Both the position numbers and the translations under genes were made by a program. From an uncultured Porphyromonadaceae bacterium (lineage in GTDB: Bacteria; Bacteroidota; Bacteroidia; Bacteroidales; Muribaculaceae), in NCBI GenBank assembly GCA_900550395.1, contig URSD01000010.1:6336-70335 (forward strand): a DNA stretch of 64,000 bases. Direction: 5' to 3'. The notes under the pieces were generated by a model, which did not search any database, was not told where the DNA came from, and saw only the letters and a program-made list of their open reading frames with translations. Positions 30,951 to 40,500 of this stretch are shown here, in pieces (the first letter of the stretch is position 1; every line of letters starts with the position of its first letter).

Positions 30951-32126
30951 ATGCCAGCACCCACCCCGCTTGAACAGTTACTTGCCGTCGCCACGCAGGC
31001 GCGCACCGTATCCATCGGTCTCCCCGCCAGCGAGAGCGCCTACGAGCGCCGCTTCGCCGTGACGCCCGAGGGGGCCGGCGCCCTGGTGGCGCGCGGCTTC
31101 CGTCTGCTCATGCAGGCCGGTGCCGGCGAGTGCATCCACTATCCCGACCACGCCTATGCGCGGCAGGGCGTGGAGGTGACCGACCGGGCCGGGGCCATGG
31201 CCTGCGACATCGTGCTGCACCTGCCGGCCGTAACGCCGGCCGACGCGCGCCTGCTGCGCCGCGGGGCCATGGTGCTGACGCTGCTGCATCCGGCGCGGCA
31301 AGACGCACAGGCCCTGCGCATGCTGCTGGGCAAGCACGTGATAGCGCTGGCCCTGGACCTGGTGACAAACGAGCAGGGGCGCCGCCCCTTCGCCGACGTG
31401 CTGCACGAGATTGACGGCCGCGCGGCCATAGCCATGGCTTCGTCGCTGCTGGCCGACTCGGTGCACGGCAAGGGCATACTCCTGGGCGGCGTGCCGGGAG
31501 TGGTGCCGTGCGAGGTGATGATAGTGGGAAGCGACATCGCCGCCCGCGCCGCCGCCCGTTCGGCCGTGGGGCTGGGCGCCGTGGTGCGCATGTTCGACGA
31601 CGACGTGTACAGCCTGCGCGACGCCATGCACGAGCTCGGCCCCGCCGTCGTGGCCTCCACGCTCCACACGCGCGTGCTGTCCTCGGCGCTGCGCACGGCC
31701 GACATCGTGGTGGTGACCTCCACGCAGCGGCCTTTCGTGCTGGACGAGGGTCAGGTGCGCGACATGAAACGCGGAGTGATATGCTTCGACATCAGCCGCG
31801 GCGAGACGCCGGCCTTCCCCGGCCTGCCGCAGATCGACCTCGCCATGGCGAGTCCCTCCGACACCGACCCCTCCAACCCCCTGCGCCTCTGCTATATCAA
31901 TGCCGGCAACGCCGTGGCGCGCTCGGCGGCAATGGCCCTGAGCGACACGCTGTTGACCCTGCTCGCCGACATCATCACCTGCGACGGCGCCAGCAATGCC
32001 CTGAAGCTGAAGCCCGGCCTGCGCGACGCGGCCTACACCTTCCTGGGCAAGCCCGTCAACGAGCGCATAGCCCGCATCGTGGGCGTGCGCGCCGTCGATA
32101 TAAACATCTTTCTGCAATTTTCATGA
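30951..32126 (+). CDS. Alanine dehydrogenase / pyridine nucleotide transhydrogenase family protein
   Basis: A 391-residue NAD(P)-binding dehydrogenase of the AlaDH/PNT family. The start MPAPTPLEQLL was chosen because residues upstream lie in the divergent promoter region. The N-terminal substrate domain begins IGLPASESAYERRFAVTPEG (about 23-42). The nucleotide-binding loop is VMIVGSDIAARAAARSAVGLGA (about 186-207), where the usual GxGxxG is VGSDIAA, a divergence. It could be an alanine dehydrogenase or a relative with another substrate. It overlaps rnhA by 4 nt. Confidence 0.75.
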   Translation: MPAPTPLEQLLAVATQARTVSIGLPASESAYERRFAVTPEGAGALVARGFRLLMQAGAGECIHYPDHAYARQGVEVTDRAGAMACDIVLHLPAVTPADARLLRRGAMVLTLLHPARQDAQALRMLLGKHVIALALDLVTNEQGRRPFADVLHEIDGRAAIAMASSLLADSVHGKGILLGGVPGVVPCEVMIVGSDIAARAAARSAVGLGAVVRMFDDDVYSLRDAMHELGPAVVASTLHTRVLSSALRTADIVVVTSTQRPFVLDEGQVRDMKRGVICFDISRGETPAFPGLPQIDLAMASPSDTDPSNPLRLCYINAGNAVARSAAMALSDTLLTLLADIITCDGASNALKLKPGLRDAAYTFLGKPVNERIARIVGVRAVDINIFLQFS

Positions 32127-32776
32127 GTGCTCCGTCTTACGCAAGAAAATATTATGTTGTATGGGAAGGCCGCGCCCCCGGCGTCTACGACAGCTGGGAG
32201 GAGGCCGAGGCTCAGGTGAAGGGCTTCCCGGGCGCGCGCTATAAAGCCTTCTCCGACGCCGACACGGCCGTGGAGATGTTTCGCCGCGGTCCGGGCTCCG
32301 ACCTCGACCTGATACGCGCCATAGCCTCGCACAGCCGCGAGAGCGTCAACTACGAGGCTTTTCCGGAAATCAGACTCGACGCGCTGGCCGTGGACGGCGC
32401 CTGCTCGCGCAACCCCGGCCCGATGGAGTATCGCGGCGTGTGGGTGGCTACGGGCGAGGAACTGTTCCGCGTGGGGCCTCTCGAGGGCGGCACCAACAAC
32501 ATAGGCGAATATCTCGCCATCATCCACGCGGCGGCTCTGCTGGCGCAGAAGGGCATGCCGGCGGTGCCTGTCTACTCCGACTCGCGCACGGCGCAGGCCT
32601 GGATACGCGCAGGCCGCGCCCGCACGACGGTGCGCCGCACGGCCGCCAACGGCCGGCTTATGGACATACTGGAGCGCGCCGACGCGTGGCTCGCCTCGCA
32701 CCGCATCACCAATCCCATCCTCAAATGGGACACGGACAAGTGGGGCGAGATTCCCGCCGACTTCGGCCGCAAATAG
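32123..32776 (+). CDS. rnhA: Ribonuclease HI with N-terminal hybrid-binding domain
   Basis: Degrades the RNA strand of RNA-DNA hybrids. The 217 residues start at an ATGA overlap with the upstream dehydrogenase gene. An N-terminal hybrid-binding domain (KYYVVWEGRAPGVYDSWEEA, about 9-28, to about 55) is of the eukaryotic RNase H1/caulimovirus type. The catalytic domain has the D-E-D-D set: D91 in AVDGACSRNPG, E129 in NNIGEYLA, D153 in YSDSRTA, and a final Asp in KWDTDKWGEIPADF. The architecture is complete for an active enzyme. Confidence 0.92.
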   Translation: MSAPSYARKYYVVWEGRAPGVYDSWEEAEAQVKGFPGARYKAFSDADTAVEMFRRGPGSDLDLIRAIASHSRESVNYEAFPEIRLDALAVDGACSRNPGPMEYRGVWVATGEELFRVGPLEGGTNNIGEYLAIIHAAALLAQKGMPAVPVYSDSRTAQAWIRAGRARTTVRRTAANGRLMDILERADAWLASHRITNPILKWDTDKWGEIPADFGRK

Positions 32777-32789
32777 CGTCGGCTCAGCC

Positions 32790-33524
32790 ATGTACGAACA
32801 GCTGCACTGCATAGCGCTGCGCACCGTGCGCCACTCCGACCGCCAGTCGATACTCACGGCGTGGAGCCGCGAGCGCGGCCGCGTGGCGATAGCCATGCCG
32901 GCCGACAACGGGCGCGAGGCCCGGCGCCGCCGCGCGCTGACGATGCCGCTGTCGCTGTTCGAGGGCATGGACGCGTCGCGGCCGGGACGTGAGATAGTGC
33001 AGCTGCGCGAGCTGCGCCCCACGGCCGTGGCGGCATCGCTGCATCAGCATCCCGTCAAGGGCACGGTGGCGATGTTCCTGGCCGAGGTGCTGGACAATGT
33101 GCTGCGCATGGCGCAGCCCGACACACGCCTGTGGGATTTTTTGGAAGGGTCGGTGCGCGCGCTGGACACGTTGCAGGCGCCCGGTGCCGTAGCCAATTTC
33201 CACCTGTGGTTTCTGCGCGCACTTGCGACGCTTACTGGCGTGGCGCCCGATTTCGGCTCGTGGCGCCACGGCTCGGTGTTCGACATGCGCGAGGGGCTTT
33301 TCCGCATCACGCCTCCGCTGCACGGGCGCTACCTGCAGGCCGACGAGGCCCTGGCGGTGCGCCTGTTAGGCCGGCTGACGCCGACCAACATCGCGCGAGT
33401 GCATATCTCCCGCGAGGCGCGTGCGCGGATGCTCGACGGCATTCTGGAGTACTATGCGCTGCACGGCGCCCTCTCCTCAGCGTCCATGCGTAGCCTCGAT
33501 GTCCTCCGAAGCCTGTTTGTTTAG
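32790..33524 (+). CDS. recO: DNA repair protein RecO
   Basis: Loads RecA onto SSB-coated DNA together with RecR. The 244-residue protein has an N-terminal OB fold (ALRTVRHSDRQSILTAWSRERGRVAI, in part about 9-34) and an all-helical C-terminal domain with LAEVLDNVLR and HLWFLRALATLTGVAPDF. No zinc-binding Cys cluster is seen, as in many Bacteroidetes RecO proteins. It lies 13 nt after rnhA. Its stop codon is the first part of an intergenic repeat module (TTTAGTTTATAGTTG). Confidence 0.88.
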   Translation: MYEQLHCIALRTVRHSDRQSILTAWSRERGRVAIAMPADNGREARRRRALTMPLSLFEGMDASRPGREIVQLRELRPTAVAASLHQHPVKGTVAMFLAEVLDNVLRMAQPDTRLWDFLEGSVRALDTLQAPGAVANFHLWFLRALATLTGVAPDFGSWRHGSVFDMREGLFRITPPLHGRYLQADEALAVRLLGRLTPTNIARVHISREARARMLDGILEYYALHGALSSASMRSLDVLRSLFV

Positions 33525-33684
33525 TTTATAGTTGATAGGGGATAGGTAAGAGGGGAGATTACTTTGGAGGGCGAGATACACAAGGACAAAAGGTCAAAAG
33601 CGACATAAGAATTATCATTGATTGATATTCAATAAATTAAAAAACTTTTGTCCCTTATGACATTATGTCTTTTTGTATCTCGCC
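33523..33684. repeat. Intergenic mosaic repeat with 115-bp palindromic module
   Basis: AGTTTATAGTTGATAGGGGA (33523-33542) leads into TAGGTAAGAGGGG. Then comes an imperfect palindrome with perfect 11-bp ends: GGCGAGATACA (33570-33580) and TGTATCTCGCC (33674-33684). It encloses CAAGGACAAAAGGTCA and TTTTGTCCCTTATGACATTA. The same module in a diverged form lies at 22346-22432. Confidence 0.75.
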
Positions 33685-33715
33685 ATGCTGTGCGTATCTC
33701 TCCATACTGTAAGTT

Positions 33716-35017
33716 TTAAGCTTGGGGTGCCGGCGCGGGAGTCTCCGGGGTGAGGTCAACGTCGATGCTGCCGCTGGAGTAGAGGCCGAGGCCGAAGTCG
33801 GCCATGGAGGCGACGACGTGCTCGATGACGGCACTCTTGATTGACTCGAATGCTACCCATGCGGCCGTGTCGGCGAAGCAGTAGACCTGAAGCACGTAGC
33901 CGTCGGTGGTGGGGTCGAGCTGGCGCACCATTATCATCTGGCTTTTGCTGATGTGGGCTGCGCCTTCGGAGAGATAGGACGTCAGGTAGGCGCGGAACAG
34001 GCCGATGTTGGTCTCGGTGGTGCCGTTCACCACATAGTTTCCCGGCTCGCATATCCAGCCGTCGGCGGTGGCGGCCGCCCGGTCGGCGAAGGCCTTGATG
34101 GCAGGATACTTTGCCGAGAGGCGGGTGAGCACGTCGGCCGTAAGCGGCGCCACGGTGGAGCTGTCGACCGTGAAGCTCACCATTATGCGGCGTGCGCCGG
34201 TGTCCTGCATGGCGCGGTAGTTCTGGAATCCCTTGCTTACGAGCGTGTAAGGCGGCACCATCACCATCGTGTTGTCGAAGTTCTGTATCTTCACGGTGGA
34301 GAGGCTGACGTCGCGCACGATGCCGTTGGCCGGCGTGCCGGGCACGAGAATCCAGTCGCCCACGTGCACCATGTCGTTCTCGCTCATCTGCAATCCGGCC
34401 ACGAAGCCCAGGATGCTGTCCTTGAATATCAGCATCAGGGCGGCGGCGAAAGCGCCCAGACCGGCGAGCAGCGTGGCCGGCGACTTGTCGAGCAGAATCG
34501 ACACGGCAATGATGGCCGTGACTATCCACACTATGCCGAGAATCACGTTGAGGATTCCCCGTATGGGCAGGTGGCGGCGGTTGTGGCGGCTGTTGATCTG
34601 GTCGAAGACGAACGAGAGCACGGCGCCGAGGCCGTAGGCCGTGGCGACTACGGCATAGACGGCCGCGAGTCTGTCGACAATCATTATCAGCGTGCCTTCC
34701 TTCACGACGGCGAAGGGTACGAGTCCGAGGAAAACCAGCGGCGGGATGAAGTGGGAACACTTTTGGATGACGTGATGCTTGAGGAGTCCGCGGCCCACGG
34801 CGCCGTCGCGCACGCGCACTATCTTGCGTACCACCCACACTATACACACACGCACGAGCCAGCCCACCGCCAGCGCCACTCCCATGATGACGGCCAGGTA
34901 TATGGCTTCCTCGATGTCGGGCGCATGCTCCAGCCCGAGGAAGTCGAGAAAGTGGTCGATTTCGCGCAGAAGCCACTCGGCGGCCTTGTGCGTGGGGATG
35001 ACGGAATTGGCAAGCAT
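33716..35017 (-). CDS. MscS-family mechanosensitive channel (YbdG-like)
   Basis: A 433-residue membrane protein with about five membrane segments: an N-terminal helix pair (about 38-66, 90-110), 115-140 and 155-180, then the pore helix region LLAGLGAFAAALMLIFKDSI (about 184-203) with the Gly/Ala pattern of MscS TM3. The cytosolic beta domain follows (VGDWILVPGTPANGIVRDVS, then VMVPPYTLVSKGFQNY). The length and the extra segments resemble E. coli YbdG more than MscS itself. It should open under membrane tension and release osmolytes. It stands alone on its strand. Confidence 0.88.
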   Translation of the reverse strand: MLANSVIPTHKAAEWLLREIDHFLDFLGLEHAPDIEEAIYLAVIMGVALAVGWLVRVCIVWVVRKIVRVRDGAVGRGLLKHHVIQKCSHFIPPLVFLGLVPFAVVKEGTLIMIVDRLAAVYAVVATAYGLGAVLSFVFDQINSRHNRRHLPIRGILNVILGIVWIVTAIIAVSILLDKSPATLLAGLGAFAAALMLIFKDSILGFVAGLQMSENDMVHVGDWILVPGTPANGIVRDVSLSTVKIQNFDNTMVMVPPYTLVSKGFQNYRAMQDTGARRIMVSFTVDSSTVAPLTADVLTRLSAKYPAIKAFADRAAATADGWICEPGNYVVNGTTETNIGLFRAYLTSYLSEGAAHISKSQMIMVRQLDPTTDGYVLQVYCFADTAAWVAFESIKSAVIEHVVASMADFGLGLYSSGSIDVDLTPETPAPAPQA

Positions 35018-35107
35018 ATCAGGAATGAATGGTACGATACTGCAATTCTAACTCTCCGGCATGGCAAAAAGTTTGCGCCGGGCTATCAAAAGTACGGGCT
35101 AATTTGT

Positions 35108-35115
35108 TAATTTTG
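35108..35115 (+). promoter_or_regulatory. -7 box of hflX, 4 nt from ATG
   Basis: TAATTTTG then CAAT then ATG at 35120. The distance predicts a leaderless mRNA. The expected -33 position carries no TTTG. Confidence 0.6.
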
Positions 35116-35119
35116 CAAT

Positions 35120-36340
35120 ATGAAAGAATTTGTAATCAGTCAGGAAAGTTCCGAACGTGCCGTGCTGGTGGGCCTCATCACCCCCGCGCAGCCGGAAGCC
35201 CGTGTGCTTGAATATCTTGATGAACTGGCCTTTCTGGCCGATACCGCCGGCGCAACGGAGGTGGCGCGGTTCACGCAGAAACTCGACTATCCCAACCCGC
35301 GCACATTCGTGGGCAAGGGCAAGCTCGACGAAATAAAAGCCTACGTGGAGGCCAACGACGTGGGCCTCATCATATTCGATGACGACCTGAGTACCAAGCA
35401 GGTGAGCAATATCGAGAAGGAACTGCAGATAAAGGTTCTGGACCGTTCGAGCCTCATTCTCGACATCTTCGCGCGCCGCGCGCAGACGGCCACGGCCCGC
35501 ACGCAGGTGGAGCTGGCGCAGTACCAGTACCTGCTGCCGCGCCTCACGCGCCTATGGACCCATCTGGAGCGACAGCGCGGCGGTATAGGCATGCGCGGTC
35601 CCGGCGAGACGCAGATAGAGACCGACCGCCGTATCATCCTCGACAAGATAAGCCGCCTGAAGGAGGAACTCGCGGCCATCGACCGCCAGAAAAGCATACA
35701 GCGCAAGAACCGCGGCAAGCTTACGCGCGTGGCCCTGGTGGGCTATACCAACGTGGGTAAGAGCACGCTGATGAACGTGCTGAGCAAGAGCGATGTATTC
35801 GCCGAGAACAAACTGTTCGCCACGCTCGACACCACCGTGCGCAAGGTCACGATAGAGAATCTTCCCTTCCTGCTCACCGACACCGTGGGCTTCATCCGCA
35901 AGCTGCCCTCGCACCTGGTGGAGTCGTTCAAGAGCACCCTCGACGAAGTGCGCGACGCCGACGTGCTGGTGCACGTGGTGGACATCTCGCATCCCAGCTT
36001 CGAGGACCAGATAGAGGTCGTGAACCGCACCCTCCGCGAGATATGCGGCGCCGAGGACAAGCCTGTGATTATGGTATTCAACAAGGTGGACGCCTTCTCC
36101 CATGTTCCCAAGGACGAAGACGACCTCACGCCCGCCACGCGCGAGAATATTCCTCTGGAGGAGCTTGAGGCGTCGTGGATGGCGCGCCTCGGCGACAACT
36201 GCGTGTTCGTGTCGGCCCGCAACGGCATAAACATCGACGAGCTCAAGCGCAAGATCTACGACCGCGCCCGCGAGGTACACCTCAGCCGCTTCCCCTACAA
36301 CGATTTCCTCTATCAGAAATACGACGAGGAGAGCGAATAA
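35120..36340 (+). CDS. hflX: GTPase HflX
   Basis: A ribosome-associated GTPase that splits stalled 70S ribosomes under stress. The 406-residue protein has the N-terminal glycine-rich domain (GKGKLDEIKAYVEANDVGLIIFDDDLS) and a helical linker with RLTRLWTHLERQRGGIGMRGPGE. The G domain follows: G1 GYTNVGKST (about 210-218), G3 DTVGF, G4 NKVD. The start is fixed by the -7 box 4 nt upstream. Monocistronic. Confidence 0.95.
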   Translation: MKEFVISQESSERAVLVGLITPAQPEARVLEYLDELAFLADTAGATEVARFTQKLDYPNPRTFVGKGKLDEIKAYVEANDVGLIIFDDDLSTKQVSNIEKELQIKVLDRSSLILDIFARRAQTATARTQVELAQYQYLLPRLTRLWTHLERQRGGIGMRGPGETQIETDRRIILDKISRLKEELAAIDRQKSIQRKNRGKLTRVALVGYTNVGKSTLMNVLSKSDVFAENKLFATLDTTVRKVTIENLPFLLTDTVGFIRKLPSHLVESFKSTLDEVRDADVLVHVVDISHPSFEDQIEVVNRTLREICGAEDKPVIMVFNKVDAFSHVPKDEDDLTPATRENIPLEELEASWMARLGDNCVFVSARNGINIDELKRKIYDRAREVHLSRFPYNDFLYQKYDEESE

Positions 36341-36515
36341 CGCCCCCTCTCCGGTCTATCTCCCTCTCAACTGTCAAATACGTGGTGACAGCGATGCGGC
36401 CAACATCGCTCCTATGATTGTATGCATATTTTACAAATTGCGCATAGAACACCATCTTATGGGTGTTTAATGATTATTAACATTTATGTGCTTTATTACC
36501 GCACATATCTGATAT
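36341..36515. other. Spacer between hflX and the DUF1848 gene
   Basis: Contains CTCTCCGGTCTATCTCCCTCTCAACTG (36348-36374, written in parts elsewhere), a decayed relative of the intergenic mosaic module, then AT-rich sequence leading to the promoter at 36516. No gene seen. Confidence 0.4.
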
Positions 36516-36523
36516 TACTTTTG
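36516..36523 (+). promoter_or_regulatory. -7 box of the DUF1848 gene, 4 nt from ATG
   Basis: TACTTTTG then CTAC then ATG at 36528. At 20 nt upstream the sequence is TTTA, one base off the -33 consensus. Confidence 0.65.
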
Positions 36524-36527
36524 CTAC

Positions 36528-37472
36528 ATGAAAAACGAAAAGATAAAACTTGCTTTAAAAAATGGTGACATAGTGGAGGCTCGGACGCCTTTGATTATAT
36601 CCGCCAGCCGTGCTACTGATATTCCTGCATTCTATAGTCAGTGGTTTTTCAATAGGCTCAACGATGGATATATAAAATGGCGCAATCCCTACAATGGAAT
36701 TGATTCTTACATATCTTTTTCCAAAACAAAGTTCATCGTTTTCTGGTCTAAGAACCCCAGACCGCTTTTACCCTTGCTCCCGGTACTAAAACGGCGCGGT
36801 ATTGGATGCTATATTCAATACACTTTAAATGATTACACAGGAGATTGTTTAGAACCGGGTATTCCACCCATAGCTGAAAGACTTGAAACATTCAAGCTAC
36901 TTGTTGATGAATTAGGTCCGGGAGCCGTGGTGTGGCGTTTCGATCCTCTGATTTTGACTGAAACCATTTCTTCTGATTCTCTTTTGAATAAAATTCAGAA
37001 CATCGCAAAACAACTCTGTGGGTACACAGAGAAACTCGTTTTCAGCTTCGCCGACATCTCAACTTACAGAAAAGTTGGACGCAACCTTTTGGAATCCGGA
37101 ATGCATTATCGCGAATGGACTGAAGAAGAAATGATTGATTTCGCCCATAAACTTTCTGATCTGAACCTCGGTTTGGATCTCGCAACATGCGCAGAAAGCG
37201 TGGATTTATCGCAATTTAAAATAAGCCATAATCGCTGCATAGATCCTGATTTAATTTGTCGCCTGAATCCGGAATTATTGCCGGCCGTCTCCGTTCTAAA
37301 AACTGACAAAGGTCAACGAAATCTATGCGGCTGTATAAAATCCAAAGATATCGGGACATATAACACCTGCCCTCACGGCTGCGTCTACTGCTATGCTAAT
37401 GTCAGCCCCAGTTCGGCCCGACAAAACTTCATGAAACACCAACAGAACCCAAATAAGGACTCAATTCTATGA
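36528..37472 (+). CDS. DUF1848 family protein with Cys cluster
   Basis: A 314-residue protein of the DUF1848 family, function unknown. The N-terminus carries LIISASRATDIPAFYSQWF, which is characteristic. FIVFWSKNPRPLLP and WRFDPLILTE are the next conserved blocks. The C-terminus holds CGCIKSKDIGTYNTCPHGC followed by VYCYA (about 272-295), a set of six Cys that could bind an iron-sulfur cluster or zinc, as in radical SAM or photolyase-like proteins. Base composition is much lower in GC than hflX and porU on either side, so it was probably acquired. It converges on porU. Confidence 0.8.
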   Translation: MKNEKIKLALKNGDIVEARTPLIISASRATDIPAFYSQWFFNRLNDGYIKWRNPYNGIDSYISFSKTKFIVFWSKNPRPLLPLLPVLKRRGIGCYIQYTLNDYTGDCLEPGIPPIAERLETFKLLVDELGPGAVVWRFDPLILTETISSDSLLNKIQNIAKQLCGYTEKLVFSFADISTYRKVGRNLLESGMHYREWTEEEMIDFAHKLSDLNLGLDLATCAESVDLSQFKISHNRCIDPDLICRLNPELLPAVSVLKTDKGQRNLCGCIKSKDIGTYNTCPHGCVYCYANVSPSSARQNFMKHQQNPNKDSIL

Positions 37473-37500
37473 GCAATATACCCATCAGCGCAGTAGAATT

Positions 37501-40500
37501 CTAATACGCGGTGACAGCGAGGCGGCGCGAGGCGGTGCTGTGCGTCTCTCCGTCGACGCTGATGGTGGCGCGGTAGACGTAGATGCCGCGCGGCACGCGT
37601 CGGCCGGTGCCGTCGCAGAGGTTCCACTGGATGGGCGTGGTGGTGAACATGTCGCTGCGTCCGCGTTCGGTACGCGTCCACACGGGATTGCCCAGCATGT
37701 TGTAGACGGAAACTGTTACGGTGACGGTGGCGTCAGGTGCGTCATGCGTGATGTAGAAGCCGGCGGTGGTGCGTGCCGGATTGGCGTCGCAGTAAAGGTC
37801 GAAAATCTGCGGGGCTATGTCGGCCTTGGCGAAGAACTCGATGCTCTGCTCGGCGGGGTTGCCCGAGGTGTCCCATACGCGCAGGCGCAGGGTGTGCAGG
37901 CCTTCCGCCACGTCGGGCATGGGATAGTTGATGGTGCCTCCGGGGGTGCCGTCGGCGTGCGGACGGTAGTACAGGGCCACGTCGCTGTAGGTGACGGTGC
38001 TGTCCATCATCAGCGTGATCTGGCGTCCGATGCCGGCCGAGGAGATGTTGATGCCGACATCGTCGCTTACGGATGCGAGCACCATAGGCGTGTGTGTGCT
38101 GACGGCATCGCCGCTGCTGAAGCCCGAGTGGTTGAGCTGGAAGCGGTCGATGGACGGCGGGGTGGTGTCGGGCACGCCGGTCTCGTCGACGCCGTAGGCG
38201 TAGAGGTCGCGGCTGACGCCTATGGCCTCGCGTGTGCCGGCTCCGTCCTCGCAGGCGTACATGTTGAGGGTGGCGGGGCGGAAGTTGTCGGCGATGTTGG
38301 CCGGCATGGCAAGGGTGGCGGTGAAGCGTCCCGCGCTGACGGGCGCGCTGACCGAGAGCAGCTTGGCGCCCTGGGTGTCGAAGGTGTATATGTCGCCCTC
38401 GTTGTTGCCGGCGGTGGTGAGTGAGCGCTCGGCGTCGTAGAGCTCGATGGTGGCCGTGCCGCTGAAGTCGGCCAGCAGATTGCCCGACGGGTCCTCGACG
38501 TGGCCACTTACTCGTGCGCGCTGCAGGGCGGCGAGTGTGGGCTGGTCGTCGGGATTGAACGGCGTGCCGTCGATGCTGTCTACGCGCACGAGATTGCTCG
38601 GCGTGACGAGTTTCAGGGCCGGGTCGCCGCAGAAGACGTAGCGCAGGCGGTTCTTGTCGTCGGCAATTGGGGCTGTCTGGCCCCGGCGGATGTCGTTCTT
38701 GGCGCGGCGGTAGACGTCGCCGGCGCGCAAGAAGCGTCCTGAAGCGTCGCGGACGCCTATGGCGCGCCCCATGGCGTTGGTGAAGTAGCCGTTGTCGGTG
38801 ATGTAGACGGGGCGTGTGGCGCTGATGATGCCTATGCATCCGCCGTTGCGTTCGGCCCACATCATTTCGCCGCCGCTGGTTTCGGCGGCGTCCCAGCGCA
38901 GGAAGTTGCACGTGGCGGCGTAGATGAACGGCAGATTGCGCAGGTAGAGGTTGTTGATGTCGGAGAACGTGAGCATGCCCTCGCCGGTCCAGGAGTGGTT
39001 GGTGGCGTGGCCTATGTAGTTCCACCACACGGCGCCCTCGTCGAGGCGGCGGTACATCTCGTCGCGCGCGCTCTGGTAGATGCCGTTGACAAGCGGATAT
39101 GCGTCGGTGAATATCTTGCTCACGATGTGCTGCTGGCCCGGGGTCTCCATCAGGTAGTGGCAGAGGCTGTCGGCCTGCTTGATGTGTATCTCGTTGTCGC
39201 CGTCGTCGGCCAGCACTACCACTGCGTTTTTCCAGGGAGTGCGGCTTGATTTGTCGACGTACTGCTTCAGCTTGTCGACGACGGTGGCCGCCTCGCGTGC
39301 GGAGGATACGGGCATGCGGCCCACGGCGACGGATATGCGGTCGAGGCCGGTGTCGACGCCGCTGCCGTCCTCAAGCATGGCGATGAAGTCGTCGGTGCAG
39401 TAGCCGAAGGAGTCGTGCAGGCTCTCGGAGTCGTTGCGGTTGACCCACGCCGGCATCAGCGGCCCGGTGTAGGATTTCAGGTCGGCCGTGAGGCGGCGGT
39501 TGTCGTAGGTGGCGCGTCCCATCAGCAGCACGTAGCCGAGGCGGTGGGCCGCGGCGGGGTTCTGCGCGTCGCGGTCGTAGAGCATCTTGAGGTACTTGCG
39601 CAGGGCCGAGACGTCAGCCGCGCCGCTGCCGAACTCGTTGTAGACGTCGTCGACGTTCACCACTGCCACGCGCAGGGAGTCGGACTCGCTGCGGTGGATG
39701 TCGGCTATGCGCTCCGATGCGTCGCGTGTCGCCGCGGTGGTGAATATCACCATGTCGTAGCCGCTGTGGGCGTGCAGGTCGGAGTTTGCCACGGAGCCGA
39801 CATAGGTCGGGGCCGGCAGCGAGGCTTCGGAACGGAATGCCACGTAGTGGCGCGTGCCGGTGTAGTCGTTGGTCCAGACGGCGGAGCTGCCCTCGGCGGC
39901 GCTGCTCATGGACCGGATGTCGAGAGGGTCGGTGACGTCCCAGATGCTGACGCCATCGGCAGCGCCTCCTTCAAGGCTCAGGCGCGACGAGGCGGAACGG
40001 AAGGCGAGCACGCCGGCGGCCGGCATAGCCAGACGGCGGGTGTAGTTGATCGTCAGATAGTTGAGCCAGGCGTTGTAGACGGCCGACGACGGCGACGCGT
40101 GGCTCACATATACATTGAGGCGATCGGCTGCGTCGTCGAGTGTGAAAGTGTGGCGCGCCACTGTCATCATGGCATGCTGGTAGCTGGATGTCGACATCGT
40201 GGGTACTGAGCTGGAACTGTTGCGCGGCAACTCAAGGCCGTTGACGGCGAGGTCGACATACGACTGGGCCGAGGGGGTCACGGCCACGAAGCTGCATGCC
40301 AGCCACAGAGGCTCTGTCTGGACGCGCTGCGGGGCGTCGAAGTTGAATGTGCGCCGCGGCGTCATGCGGAAATCCTCACCCACGAGCATGGGGCCGGCCT
40401 CGCCCGGCGACAGGCGGTCGACCTCATGGTGCAGCACTTCGGTGAAGGTGGTGGCCGGCGAGGATGCTCCCGGCGTGCCGCCCTGCTCTATGGCGCGCGC

